Shown one piece after another: positions 7,809 to 16,337 of a stretch of 64,000 nt of DNA; the stretch's first letter is position 1; each line of letters opens with the position of its first letter. Where the stretch lies: the NCBI RefSeq assembly GCF_000721105.1, contig NZ_JOEV01000003.1:124001-188000 (forward strand). The letters are read 5' to 3'. Source of the stretch: Streptomyces cellulosae (GTDB lineage Bacteria > Actinomycetota > Actinomycetes > Streptomycetales > Streptomycetaceae). Both the position numbers and the translations under genes were made by a program. Below the pieces are notes generated by a model. It was not told the DNA's origin. It saw nothing but the letters and a program-made list of their open reading frames with translations, and did no database searches.

Positions 7809-9460
7809 GCGTTCTCCTTCTTGTAGCGTTCGTACGCCTTGTTGTGCATGTCGACGAGCTGCTGCAGGTTCTTGGCCTTCAACTCCAAGACGTAGGAGCC
7901 CCATTCGGACAGCGGGCGCTTGCCGAGGACGAACTTGAGGGTGTTCTGGGTGACGTGGTCGCGCAGCGGCGTCTCCCAGAGGGACGCCTGCTCCTGTTCC
8001 ACGGACTGCAGGGGGTGGGCCGGTGCGACGGGTGTTTCCTGGCGCTGGGACATGGTGTCCTGGAACTTCCGTTCGTCCGGGCTGAACGTGGAGGAGACGA
8101 GTTCCCAGCTGCCGCCGTAGGCGAAGACGCCGTTGGAGAAGCCGTAGTCCTTCTGCATGTCCTTCGGGGCGTCGGGGTCGGAGCCCATGAGGCTGATGCC
8201 GTCCTTCAGCCGGTACGTGCCGCCGGAGCGGGTGTACGTGACGCCCTCGACGCCCCACCGGGCGAACCGCTGGCCCTCGTCGGAGTACCAGAGCCAGTCC
8301 ACGAACTGCATCATGGCGACGAAGCTGTCGCTCTTGAGGGCCTTACTGGAGATCATGACGCCGTTCTCCAGCCGGGCGCCGCCCAGCACCACCGGGCCCG
8401 CCGGGCCGAGCGGCACCGGGATCATCTCGATCCTCGCGCCCTTGACCTGCTTCTCCAGGTTGAAGCGGTACTCCTGCACCAGCACCTGGGGGTTGGCGCT
8501 GATCGCGAACGACTTCTCGCCGAGCAGCTTCTGTGTCGCGTCGTCGTCGTTCTGGGTGAAGCTCTCCGGGTCGACCAGTTTCTCGGCGACCAGCTTCCGC
8601 ACGAACTCGATCATCTGCCGGAAGGAGTCGGTCGCGCCGGTGAAGACGAACTCCCCCGCTTTCGCGTCCCAGCTGATGTTGTCGTACGTCCAGCCCGCCC
8701 TGACCCCGTACGCCTGGCCGAGGTAGCTGAAGAGCGCGGCGGCCGGGTAGGGCGTGTTCTTGCTCCAGCGGTCGGAGAACGGGTAGCGGTCGGGGTACTC
8801 CCGTTTGATCGCCGTGAAGACGTCGTACACCTCGTCCCAAGTGGTGGGCGAGGTCAGACCGAGCCGGTCGAGGACGTCCGTGCGCAGCGCCAGCGAGTAG
8901 CCGGACCTGACCTTCTCGTGCAGGCCGGGCAGCAGGTAGTACGTGCCGTCGGACTGGCGGATGGAGTCGATCTCGGGCTCCAGCTTCCACTTCTTCACCT
9001 TGTCGCGGAAGTTGGGCATCAGGTGCACGTAGTCGCTCACGGGGAGGATCGCGCCCGACGACACGAAAGCGACCTCGGAGGGGTGGTACGTCTTGGGGAT
9101 CAGGAACGGGGCGTCGCCCGAGCCGATGAGGACGCTGCGCTTCTTCTCGTAGTCCATGAGGGGGACGGAGACGGGCTTCAGGGTGATGCCGGTGCGCCTG
9201 GTCAGCTCCTTCCAGAACAGCCAGCCGTTCTTCATCGGATAGACCGGGTTGTCGTTGTGCAGGACCGAGAAGGACAGCGGCTTCGCCGCCTTGAACTGCT
9301 GGCCGGCGCGGTACTCCTTCATCGCGCCGTTCTGCTTCTTCGACAGGTCCTTGGAGTCGCCGCCGTCGTCACCGCTGCCGCAGCCGGTGAGGGTGGCGAG
9401 GCCGACGAAACCCGCGGCGGCCAGGATCTGACGCCGCGACAGTTGTCCTGCGTTCTTCAC
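7805..9460 (-). CDS. Sugar ABC transporter substrate-binding lipoprotein (LplA-like)
   Basis: A 551-residue family-1 extracellular solute-binding protein. The N-terminus has a twin-arginine-like LSRRQILAAAGF, a hydrophobic stretch and lipobox LTGC (acylated Cys around residue 27), so it is an anchored surface lipoprotein. Length and the DTMSQRQETPV/ENGVMISSK features match the long LplA/YtcQ group that pairs with LplB/LplC permeases for complex oligosaccharides. It is encoded after the two permeases and overlaps the GH39 gene by 4 bases. The ATPase is not encoded here; such importers commonly use a shared MsiK-type ATPase encoded elsewhere. Confidence 0.9.
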   Translation of the reverse strand: MKNAGQLSRRQILAAAGFVGLATLTGCGSGDDGGDSKDLSKKQNGAMKEYRAGQQFKAAKPLSFSVLHNDNPVYPMKNGWLFWKELTRRTGITLKPVSVPLMDYEKKRSVLIGSGDAPFLIPKTYHPSEVAFVSSGAILPVSDYVHLMPNFRDKVKKWKLEPEIDSIRQSDGTYYLLPGLHEKVRSGYSLALRTDVLDRLGLTSPTTWDEVYDVFTAIKREYPDRYPFSDRWSKNTPYPAAALFSYLGQAYGVRAGWTYDNISWDAKAGEFVFTGATDSFRQMIEFVRKLVAEKLVDPESFTQNDDDATQKLLGEKSFAISANPQVLVQEYRFNLEKQVKGARIEMIPVPLGPAGPVVLGGARLENGVMISSKALKSDSFVAMMQFVDWLWYSDEGQRFARWGVEGVTYTRSGGTYRLKDGISLMGSDPDAPKDMQKDYGFSNGVFAYGGSWELVSSTFSPDERKFQDTMSQRQETPVAPAHPLQSVEQEQASLWETPLRDHVTQNTLKFVLGKRPLSEWGSYVLELKAKNLQQLVDMHNKAYERYKKENA

Positions 9461-9514
9461 GGGAACTCCTTTGTTCCGTACGCCGGTTGAGGAGAGGTGC
9501 GGCAGGAGGGCGAG

Positions 9515-10393
9515 TCAGCCCTTGACCGCGCCGAGCATCACGCCTGAGACGAAGTAGCGCTGCACGAACGGGTACACACAGAGAATGGGCAGCGAGGTCA
9601 GCACGATCGTGACGGCCTGGATGTTCGCCCCGACCTGGCTGAGCTGCGCGTCGGCGGCGCCGGCGTTGCCGCCCGTGGTGGCACCGGAGATCAGGTTGCG
9701 CAGATAGACGGTGGCCGGCATCAGCTCGGACCTGTCCATGTAGAGGAAGGCGCTGAACCAGGAGTTCCAGAAGGACACCGAGTAGAAGAGCACCATCGTC
9801 GCGACGACCGCCTTCGACAGCGGCAGCACGATCCGCAGCAGGATGCCGTACGTGCTCAGTCCGTCGAGCTGCGCGGCCTCCTCCAGATCGCCGGGCAGGC
9901 TCTCGAAGAACGCTTTCATCACCAGGAGGTTAAAGACGCTGATCGCGTTGGGGAGCGCGATCGCCCAGACGCTGTTTTTCAGGCCGAGGCTGGTGACCAG
10001 GACGTAGTTCGGGATGAGGCCGCCGGTGAAGAACATGGTGAAGACGGCGACGCCGACCAGGAGGCCGCGGCCTCGCAGGTGCTTCTTCGACAGGACGTAG
10101 GCGTAACACGTCGTCAGAACCATGGCCACCACGGTGGACACGACCGTGTAGAACACGGTGTTGCCGTAGTTCCGCCAGAACATCGAGTCCTCGAACACGA
10201 TTCTGTACGTGGTGAGGTTGAAACCCCTGGGCCACAACGTGACGTCACCGGCGCGGATCTGCCGCTCCCCGCTGAACGAGCGGGCGACGATGTTGACGAA
10301 GGGGTACAGGGTCACCACCACGACCAGGGTGAGGATCACCCCGTTGACCCGCTGGAAGACCCGGTAGCCGCGCGTGGGCCGCTCGACGCTCAC
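9515..10393 (-). CDS. Carbohydrate ABC transporter permease (LplC/YtcP-like)
   Basis: A 292-residue inner-membrane permease with GTG start at 10393 overlapping the upstream permease stop (GTGA). It has six predicted membrane segments. The EAA loop FESLPGDLEEAAQLDGLSTY contacts the ATPase. The C-terminus ends YFVSGVMLGAVKG, the usual end of MalG-type partners. It forms the heterodimeric channel with the product of 10390-11385 and receives substrate from the lipoprotein encoded at 7805-9460. Confidence 0.92.
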   Translation of the reverse strand: MSVERPTRGYRVFQRVNGVILTLVVVVTLYPFVNIVARSFSGERQIRAGDVTLWPRGFNLTTYRIVFEDSMFWRNYGNTVFYTVVSTVVAMVLTTCYAYVLSKKHLRGRGLLVGVAVFTMFFTGGLIPNYVLVTSLGLKNSVWAIALPNAISVFNLLVMKAFFESLPGDLEEAAQLDGLSTYGILLRIVLPLSKAVVATMVLFYSVSFWNSWFSAFLYMDRSELMPATVYLRNLISGATTGGNAGAADAQLSQVGANIQAVTIVLTSLPILCVYPFVQRYFVSGVMLGAVKG

Positions 10394-11385
10394 CACAGGC
10401 TCGTCCCCACTGTGCGCCGCGAGAGCTGGTTGGCGGTGGTGATCAGGAACAGGCCGATGACCGCTTCGAGCAGGCCGATGGCGGCGGCGTAGCTGAAGCT
10501 GTTGGACTCGACGCCCGCGCGGTACAGATAGGTCGGGATCACGTCGGCGGTCGGATATGTCAGCGCGTTGTACAGCAGCAGGACCTTCTCGAAGCCGACC
10601 GCCATGAACGTGCCGATGTTGAGGATCAGCAGGGTGATCATCGTGGGGCGGATGCCGGGAAGGGTGACGTGCCAGATCTGCTGCCAGCGGCTCGCGCCGT
10701 CGATGCGCGCGGCCTCGTACAGGTCCTCGTCGATCGTGGTGAGCGCGGCCAGGTAGAGGATCGTGCCCCAGCCGGCGGTCTGCCAGATCTCCGAGCCGAC
10801 GTAGACCGTGCGGAACCACTCGGGTTCCTGGATGAACCGGATCGGGTCGTGGCCGAACCAGCCCAGCAGATGGTTGACCGGGCCGTCCGTGGCGAGCATC
10901 TGCAGGGTGATGCCCGCGACGATCACGATCGACAGGAAGTGCGGCAGGTACGACACCGACTGTACGAACCGCTTCAGGGACCGTCTGCGCACCTCGTTCA
11001 GCAGCAGCGCCAGCACGATCGGCGCGGGGAAGCAGAAGACAAGCGTGAGTCCGCCGAGCCAGAGGGTGTTACGGAAGACCTGCCAGAAGGTGGGGTCGCT
11101 GAGGAACATGCGGACGTAGCGCAGCCCCACCCACTGCTCGCCGAAGAGCGAACCGCCCGGTTCGAAGCGCCGGAAGGCGATCACGTTGCCGATCATCGGC
11201 AGATACCGGAACACCAGGAAGAACAGCAGCGGCAGGACCGCCAGCGAGTACAACTGCCAGTCGCGGCGCAGAGCCCGCCGCCACGGGGTGCGCGTGGACG
11301 TCCGCGGGCGGCGGCGGGGCGCCGCTCTGGCCGGTGGAGGGTCCTGGGTGCCCGGCGGTGGGGCCGATGTGGTGGACGTGCTCAT
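10390..11385 (-). CDS. Carbohydrate ABC transporter permease (LplB-like)
   Basis: A 331-residue MalF-type permease and the first gene of the six-gene hemicellulose operon. A basic, proline-rich cytoplasmic head (first ~35 residues) precedes the first membrane helix around LYSLAVLPLLFFLVF. The EAA loop is DEDLYEAARIDGASRWQQIW. LplB-type proteins lack the large periplasmic loop of E. coli MalF, as here. The upstream intergenic region carries LacI-type palindromes (11418-11443), pointing to induction by xylo- or other oligosaccharides. Confidence 0.92.
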   Translation of the reverse strand: MSTSTTSAPPPGTQDPPPARAAPRRRPRTSTRTPWRRALRRDWQLYSLAVLPLLFFLVFRYLPMIGNVIAFRRFEPGGSLFGEQWVGLRYVRMFLSDPTFWQVFRNTLWLGGLTLVFCFPAPIVLALLLNEVRRRSLKRFVQSVSYLPHFLSIVIVAGITLQMLATDGPVNHLLGWFGHDPIRFIQEPEWFRTVYVGSEIWQTAGWGTILYLAALTTIDEDLYEAARIDGASRWQQIWHVTLPGIRPTMITLLILNIGTFMAVGFEKVLLLYNALTYPTADVIPTYLYRAGVESNSFSYAAAIGLLEAVIGLFLITTANQLSRRTVGTSLW

Positions 11386-11417
11386 GCTCGGGCCTCCCGT
11401 GGCAGGGGACGCGGAAC

Positions 11418-11443
11418 CGAAACTTTCGAGCGCTTACCGGTAA
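11418..11443. promoter_or_regulatory. Two adjacent palindromes, candidate LacI-family operator region
   Basis: CGAAACTTTCG at 11418-11428 is a perfect inverted repeat around one base, and TTACCGGTAA at 11434-11443 is a perfect palindrome centred on CG, as LacI-family operators are. CGAA-N-TTCG inverted repeats upstream of Streptomyces xylan-utilisation genes are bound by BxlR-type repressors. A third weaker element, AGAAAGCGCTGTCA, lies at 11468-11481. They sit between the transporter operon (minus) and the CE7 esterase (plus) and could control both. No LacI-type gene is visible in the window. Confidence 0.5.
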
Positions 11444-11617
11444 CTTCGCGACAACTTAGAGCCACGCAGAAAGCGCTGTCAATGGGTGGTGCGACAGTGC
11501 TTCGAGGTGTCCGCACCGCGTTGAAACCCGTGTCACGTGGGTAGAACCCGGTGGCCGCCACCGTCTTTGGACCGTCGCAAGTTTCTGGATGACCACCGAC
11601 TCCTGCGAGGTGCCGCC

Positions 11618-12631
11618 GTGCCTGCGTTCGACCTGCCCCTGAAGGAACTCGAGCTGTATCGACCGGACCTGGAAGAGCCCGCCGACTTCGACGCGTTCTG
11701 GCTCGGCACGCTGAAGGAGGCCGGGCAGACGGACCCGGTGGCCTCGGCGCGGCCGGTGGCGACCGGGCTGCGGCTGATCCAGACCTGGGACGTGACCTTC
11801 CGCGGTTTCGCCGGCGACCCGGTGCGGGCCTGGTTCAGTCGGCCGGCGGGGGCGCGCGAACCGCTGCCGGCCGTCGTCGAGTACGCCGGGTACGGCCGGG
11901 GGCGAGGTCTTCCGCACGAGCGGCTGACGTGGGTGAACGCCGGCTGTGCGCATCTGCTGATGGACAACCGGGGCCAGGGCGACCAGTACGGCTGCGGCGG
12001 CGACACCCCGGACCCGCACGCGGGTGCGCCGGGCGGCCCGGGACCGGCGGTACGGGGGCTGCTCGCCCCGCGGGACTCCCACTACCGCCGGCTGATCACG
12101 GACGCGGTGCGCGCGGTGGCCGCGGTGCGGGCGCTGCCGGGCGTGGACGTCCTGCGCACCGCCGCCGTCGGGAACAGCCAGGGCGGCGGACTCGCCCTGG
12201 CTGTGGCGGGACTGGTCCCGGATCTCGCGGCGGTCCTGGTCACCGCGCCCTTCCTGTGCGGGATCCGACGCGCCCTCGACCTCACGGACGCGGCTCCGTA
12301 CGGCGAGATCACCGCGTATCTCTCCGTCCACCGGGGCGCCGAGCGGGCCGCGTACCGCACGCTCTCCTACCTGGAGGGCATCTCCTTCGCCCGGCGCGCG
12401 CAGGCCCCGGCCCACTTCGGGGTCGGTCTGCGCGACACGGTGTGCCCGCCGAGCGGGGCGTACGCCGCCTTCAACCGGTACGGGGAACTGAGCGGCATGG
12501 ATCCCCGCAAGGAGATCCACGCCTATCCGTACAACGGCCACGAGGGCGGGGACGCCGTGCACGTCCGCCGCCAACTGGACTGGCTGACGGACGTGTTGGA
12601 CGCTCCGGAGGTCACCCCCGGGCCGGCGTGA
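11618..12631 (+). CDS. axe1: CE7 acetyl-xylan esterase / cephalosporin-C deacetylase
   Basis: A 337-residue alpha/beta hydrolase, the standard CE7 length when started at GTG 11618 (GCGAGG upstream). An in-frame extension back to 11537 is possible but not family-like. The N-terminus VPAFDLPLKELELYRPDLEEP is typical. The nucleophile is S187 in GNSQGGG, with the acid in RDTVCPP and the base in NGHEGG near the C-terminus. The family RGQG motif is present (NRGQGDQYG). CE7 enzymes are cytoplasmic and deacetylate imported xylo-oligosaccharides and small acetylated sugars. It is divergent from the transporter operon. Confidence 0.92.
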   Translation: MPAFDLPLKELELYRPDLEEPADFDAFWLGTLKEAGQTDPVASARPVATGLRLIQTWDVTFRGFAGDPVRAWFSRPAGAREPLPAVVEYAGYGRGRGLPHERLTWVNAGCAHLLMDNRGQGDQYGCGGDTPDPHAGAPGGPGPAVRGLLAPRDSHYRRLITDAVRAVAAVRALPGVDVLRTAAVGNSQGGGLALAVAGLVPDLAAVLVTAPFLCGIRRALDLTDAAPYGEITAYLSVHRGAERAAYRTLSYLEGISFARRAQAPAHFGVGLRDTVCPPSGAYAAFNRYGELSGMDPRKEIHAYPYNGHEGGDAVHVRRQLDWLTDVLDAPEVTPGPA

Positions 12632-12646
12632 ACAGGTGCGGGTCTG

Positions 12647-12689
12647 CCGCCCCGAGCAGCACTCCCCGAACGAGGAGCGGCCGGGGCGG
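12647..12689. terminator. Convergent hairpin between CE7 and LPMO genes
   Basis: CCGCCCCG at 12647-12654 pairs with CGGGGCGG at 12682-12689, with a second small CTCCC/AGGAG pairing inside the loop. It lies in the 58-base gap between two converging genes and could end both transcripts. There is no U-tract, which is usual in high-GC actinomycetes. Confidence 0.5.
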
Positions 12690-13802
12690 TCAGCCGACCC
12701 GGCAGGGAAGGGCCGTCGCCGTGTCACCGCCGGAACCGGAGACGACGTAGCCGAACGTCGCACTCGCCCCCGGGGACAGTGAGCCGTTCCAGTCGGCGTT
12801 GTGCACCATCACGTCCTGTCCGGAGTAGGTGGCGTTGCCGTTCCACACACTCTCGGCCTTCTGGCCGCCGGGCAGCGACCAGTTGACCATCCAGCCCAGC
12901 ATCGGGACGTCGCCGGAGTTGGTGACGGTCACCTCGGACTGGTAGCCGCCGTTCCACGTGCCGGTGGTCTTGCGGGTGGCGGTGCAGGTGCCCGGTACCG
13001 GGTCGGTCGGGTTGCCCGGGTCGTGGATGCCGGTGACCTCGCCGTTGCCGCCGTCGAAGACGACGTCGGAGCAGGAGTAGAAGGTCTCCGCGCTGTCCGA
13101 GCGCTGCCACACCATGTAGATGATGTGGCGCCCCGACTTGTTCGCCGGAAGCTGCCCGGTCCAGGAGTAGTTGGCCTCGACGGTGCCCGGACTGCCGTTG
13201 AGCGGCGGGTGGTCGACGCTGAGGAAGGGCTGCGACTCCATGTCGTCCCAGGTGAGCGTCTTCTTGGGGTCGAAGCCGTCCTTGGTGACGTACACGTAGA
13301 ACCAACCCGGGTGCGCCGCCCAGGCGTTGTAGGAGAAGTCGACCGTCTTGCCCGAGGTGAGGTGGGTGACCGGCCAGTCGTCGCGGGCCGCGTCGAAGCC
13401 TGTGAAGTTGGTGTTGCCGCCGCTGCACAGCTGGCCGTCCGGTACGAAACCCCGGGTGCGGCCGGCGCCGTCCGAACGCAGTACGGAGAACCAGTTGTAG
13501 AACGGCGTGGTTCCGCTGACCTGCTGGGCGTTCCTGCAGGCGGGGTTGACCGGCTTGATCTCGCCGGTGTCGGTCAGTCCGTCCTGCCAGCACAGGAAGG
13601 TGCGGCTGGCGGGCTTCATGGGGGTGCCGTGCGCCTCTGCCTCACCTCCGGCCGTGACGACCAGGCTGAGCGCCGGGATCGTGGCCAGCAGGGAGACCAG
13701 GACGAGGAAGAGGGCGCGGGTGCGGGTGGCGGTGGGGGTGGGGGTGCGGAGTGCTGATCGGCGTGGTGGATCCGAAGGCATTCCTGTTCTTGTCGTGATC
13801 AT
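12690..13802 (-). CDS. Secreted AA10 lytic polysaccharide monooxygenase with C-terminal CBM2
   Basis: A 370-residue secreted copper enzyme. A long n-region and hydrophobic core (about residues 29-52) lead to cleavage after AEA, exposing H58 as the N-terminal His of the copper brace (HGTPMKPASRTFLCW). The second brace His is H164 in NAWAAHPGW. The AA10 domain runs to about residue 245. A short Pro/Asp/Thr linker (GNPTDPVPGT) leads to a CBM2 (from about TATRKTTGTWNGGYQ to the end), with Trp residues for cellulose binding. The domain order and HG-x-MxP-x-SR-x-FLCW sequence resemble cellulose-active Streptomyces CelS2-type LPMOs. A CebR box upstream supports cello-oligosaccharide induction. An alternative ATG exists at 13781. 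Confidence 0.95.
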   Translation of the reverse strand: MITTRTGMPSDPPRRSALRTPTPTATRTRALFLVLVSLLATIPALSLVVTAGGEAEAHGTPMKPASRTFLCWQDGLTDTGEIKPVNPACRNAQQVSGTTPFYNWFSVLRSDGAGRTRGFVPDGQLCSGGNTNFTGFDAARDDWPVTHLTSGKTVDFSYNAWAAHPGWFYVYVTKDGFDPKKTLTWDDMESQPFLSVDHPPLNGSPGTVEANYSWTGQLPANKSGRHIIYMVWQRSDSAETFYSCSDVVFDGGNGEVTGIHDPGNPTDPVPGTCTATRKTTGTWNGGYQSEVTVTNSGDVPMLGWMVNWSLPGGQKAESVWNGNATYSGQDVMVHNADWNGSLSPGASATFGYVVSGSGGDTATALPCRVG

Positions 13803-13912
13803 GTCAGATCAGTCCGTTCCTTGAGGTACGGGCCGTGTGAGGGGATGGGTGCGGACGGTGGTGCGGAAGCGGGGGGTGGGGGCGGCCTCGGGGTGGGTTC
13901 CGGTCCACCACA

Positions 13913-13926
13913 TGGGAGCGCTCCCA
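13913..13926. promoter_or_regulatory. CebR operator (TGGGAGCGCTCCCA)
   Basis: TGGGAGCGCTCCCA is the exact 14-bp palindrome known as the binding site of CebR, the cellobiose/cellotriose-responsive repressor of Streptomyces cellulolytic genes. It lies 111 bases upstream of the LPMO start, consistent with repression of that gene in the absence of cello-oligosaccharides. Confidence 0.9.
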
Positions 13927-14014
13927 CCCCACCTTGGGGGAAGGTAGCGCCGAGCGGCCCACTTGTAAACGCCTGGCGCACGAGGGGAGTTCGCGCCCCG
14001 CGGGCCACGCTCGG

Positions 14015-14157
14015 ACGATGTACGGCGTTCAGACGGGGTATGGCGCTCAGACGATGCGGGACGCTCAGGCAAGGTACGGGGCTCAGGCAAGGTACGGGGC
14101 TAAGGCGAGGTACGACGCTCAGGCAAGTACGACGCTCAGGCGAGGTACGACGCCTAG
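14015..14157. repeat. Degenerate 18-bp tandem-repeat array (left copy)
   Basis: About eight units of consensus GCGAGGTACGACGCTCAG, with substitutions and one 17-base unit; the unit at 14105-14122 is a perfect match to the array at 17161-17214. It occupies much of the 423-base gene-free gap between the LPMO and epimerase genes. No gene is seen in the gap apart from the CebR site and the array. Confidence 0.85.
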
Positions 14158-14225
14158 TACCGTGACCACGAACCTTCACGGTGTCGGCGGACCTGCCGTC
14201 GACGTGCCGGTGTGGCGGTGGGAGT

Positions 14226-15128
14226 TCAGCTGACCTCGTTGCGGACGGCGGTGTCGAGGTCGGTGGCGGTCAGGCCGAAGGTCTCGGCGGTCTCCGTCGC
14301 GTCCATGTGGAACGGCGCGTACCACTGGTAGTCCATCTCGGCCATCTCGCGGGCGATCGGCACGATCAGCCCGGCCGTACGCGTCACGGAGCGCGGTATC
14401 TGGATGAGTTTGACCGGTGGCCGGCCTGCCGCGACGGCGTAGCGCCGCGCCAGCTCGCGGATGGTGACGGCCGGCGGGGACGGCACGTGCCAGGGTCGGC
14501 CCCACGCGCGTTCTTCCGAGGCCAGCGTGATGAGGGCCTGTGCCATGTCGCCGTTGAAGGTGAAGGTGTGCGGCATGTCCAGGTGGCCGGTGATCCAGGC
14601 CGCTTTTCCCTTCTGCAGGGCCGACTTGATGAGCAGGGAGTAGATGCCGTTGGCGTCCTTGCCGATGTAGTCGGAGCCGCGGACCTCGACGGTGCGGATC
14701 CCCCCGGCGAGGGCCTGTTCCCACATGCGTCTGCGCAGGCGACCCTTGTGCCCGGTGGCGGCCATGGGGGTGTGTTCGTTCATCCGGCCACCGGGCTGCG
14801 GACCGTAGGCGTAAAGGCTGCCGGTCAGCGCGAGGACGGCGTCGTTCGCCTTGGCGGCGGTGATGGCCGCCGTCTGCAGGGGCGGCAACAGGCGCTCCCA
14901 CACCGTGTATGAGGGTGGATTGGCGCAGTGGTAGATCACTTCCGCGCCGCGGGACAGCTCGGTCAGGCGGGACGGGTCGGACGCGTCCGCGGCGACCCGG
15001 TCGACCAGCTGGTGCTCGGGGCCGGAGCCGCTACGGGTGACGATCCGGACGCTCTCGCCGCGCTCGGCGAGCAGACGAGCGACGTTGGTACCGATGGAAC
15101 CGGCACCGATGATGACGTGCTTGCCCAT
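14226..15128 (-). CDS. NAD-dependent epimerase/dehydratase-family oxidoreductase
   Basis: A 300-residue short-chain-dehydrogenase-like protein with the Rossmann motif GAGSIGTNVARLLAERG at residues 8-24. The ATG is preceded by GGAGAAGGAG. The first acidic/basic positions (IVTRSG) suggest NADP preference. The YAYGP stretch near residue 107 is in the usual place of the catalytic Tyr segment, but the classical YxxxK is not obvious, so an atypical SDR or NmrA-like role is possible. It lies 28 bases after the Dabb gene on the same strand, and they probably form a TetR-controlled pair. Substrate unknown. Confidence 0.75.
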   Translation of the reverse strand: MGKHVIIGAGSIGTNVARLLAERGESVRIVTRSGSGPEHQLVDRVAADASDPSRLTELSRGAEVIYHCANPPSYTVWERLLPPLQTAAITAAKANDAVLALTGSLYAYGPQPGGRMNEHTPMAATGHKGRLRRRMWEQALAGGIRTVEVRGSDYIGKDANGIYSLLIKSALQKGKAAWITGHLDMPHTFTFNGDMAQALITLASEERAWGRPWHVPSPPAVTIRELARRYAVAAGRPPVKLIQIPRSVTRTAGLIVPIAREMAEMDYQWYAPFHMDATETAETFGLTATDLDTAVRNEVS

Positions 15129-15156
15129 GACGGTTTCTCCTTCTCCGGGGTGTCGG

Positions 15157-15561
15157 TCAGTCGTCCAGGCCGGAGCCGGTATAGGTGGGCACGTCGGCGA
15201 GCATGCCGGCGATCTGCGGGTTGAGCTCGTTGCGGCGCCGGTGCAGTTCCTGGATCTTGGCGTTCAGGTCAGGGTCGTCGTCGTCACTGACGTCGAAGAT
15301 CTCCAGCCGTTCGACCAGGTGCAGCCCGAGGTGGTCGGTCTGGTAGGTGGTCGGGTGCGTCAGGTAGGCGAAGAGCCCGTCGAGATGTTCGACGACGAAC
15401 ACCGCGCCGTACGTGTAGTCGCCGCCGTGGTCGCGGCCGACGACGAAGGACTTGATGGCGGGGTTCGACCGGCCCTGATCGCGCCAGCTCTCCAGCACTC
15501 CCTCGATCTGCTCAGGCGTCGCAGTGGCCTTCATCGTGACTCTGTTGATGTGGTAAATCAT
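15157..15561 (-). CDS. Dabb (stress-responsive alpha/beta barrel) domain protein
   Basis: A 134-residue protein that begins MIYHINRVTMKATATPEQIE and contains FVVGRDHGGDYTYGAVFVV and THPTTYQTDH, the ferredoxin-like barrel pattern of Dabb domain proteins (residues 1-100). A charged C-terminal tail (residues 95-134) is unusual for the family. Dabb proteins are dimeric, often cyclise polyketides or act in stress responses. The start is preceded by AGGGGTGG and lies next to the paired palindromes at 15578-15608. It forms a likely operon with the epimerase. Confidence 0.78.
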   Translation of the reverse strand: MIYHINRVTMKATATPEQIEGVLESWRDQGRSNPAIKSFVVGRDHGGDYTYGAVFVVEHLDGLFAYLTHPTTYQTDHLGLHLVERLEIFDVSDDDDPDLNAKIQELHRRRNELNPQIAGMLADVPTYTGSGLDD

Positions 15562-15577
15562 GACTTACCACCCCTTC

Positions 15578-15608
15578 CTAACGTGGTTAGATTTCCTAAC
15601 GGCGTTAA
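15578..15608. promoter_or_regulatory. Twin TetR-type operators
   Basis: CTAACGTGGTTAG (15578-15590) is a perfect 5-3-5 inverted repeat and CTAACGGCGTTAA (15596-15608) is a near copy. Their centres are 18 bases apart. They lie between the divergent Dabb and TetR genes, where a TetR-family repressor normally binds to control itself and its neighbour. Confidence 0.7.
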
Positions 15609-15683
15609 CTATGACGCGCGTCGTCGGCGCGGTCAAGGCGGTGACTAGTGTTCGAGGACACCATCGAAGCGAAGTGACGGACC

Positions 15684-16301
15684 ATGTCGACCAGTACGAG
15701 ACGGGCCCGCGAACGGGCGAACACCCGGGAGCGGATCATCGAGGCCGCGCTGCACGTTCTCGAGACCGAGGGCGTCGCGGCCCTGACGATCCGGCGCATC
15801 GCCACCGATGTCGAATATTCCGCGCCCGTCGTCTACCAGCACTTCGCCAACAAGGACGCACTCGTACTGGAGTTGGTCGCGCACGGTCACCGCCTGATGC
15901 TGAGCGAGTTCCGCCGAGCCGCGCAGGAGCCCGACACGGACCGGCGCATGACGCGCATCGCGTCGCAGTACGTCCGGTTCGCCGGCGAGCACCCCCACCT
16001 CTTCCAGGTCATGAACGACCCAATGGTCGACGCGGACGAACGCCGACGCGTGGCGGAACCGGTCATCGACGTCCTCAAGGAGCTGCTCACCACCTGGTCG
16101 GCTGCACACGACGTGGTCCTGGCCGAATTCGACCAGGCTTGTGAGATCCTCTGGGGCACGCTGTACGGCATCGCGTCGCTCAGTTACCTCGGCAGCGTCG
16201 GCAACGATCGCGCCCGCTACCTCGCCGAACAGGCGCTTCGCACGATCCTCCTCGGCTGGCGAACCGAGACGCCGGCGAACGGTCGACCGGCGAGCAGCTA
16301 G
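15684..16301 (+). CDS. TetR-family transcriptional regulator
   Basis: A 205-residue protein with N-terminal TetR helix-turn-helix (residues ~15-60: TRERIIEAALHVLETEG, then IRRIATDVEYSAPVVYQHF). It also has a C-terminal ligand domain of the WHG/TetR_C type with LWGTLYGIASLSYLGSVG. It is divergent from the Dabb-epimerase pair, which it probably represses through the twin palindromes. Its TAG stop (16299-16301) coincides with the left terminus of the IS630-like element, so the element inserted exactly at the end of this gene. Ligand unknown. Confidence 0.88.
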   Translation: MSTSTRRARERANTRERIIEAALHVLETEGVAALTIRRIATDVEYSAPVVYQHFANKDALVLELVAHGHRLMLSEFRRAAQEPDTDRRMTRIASQYVRFAGEHPHLFQVMNDPMVDADERRRVAEPVIDVLKELLTTWSAAHDVVLAEFDQACEILWGTLYGIASLSYLGSVGNDRARYLAEQALRTILLGWRTETPANGRPASS

Positions 16302-16337
16302 TGCTGTGACCGGGAACGTTCGCCGGGGTCAGTTCGA

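Noticed and set aside
14015..14157. Short repeat array as a CRISPR candidate
   Set aside because: Units are contiguous with no spacers; the 18-bp repeats are a plain tandem array. The same applies to the 30-bp repeats in LanB and the 15-bp repeats in the cyclase gene.
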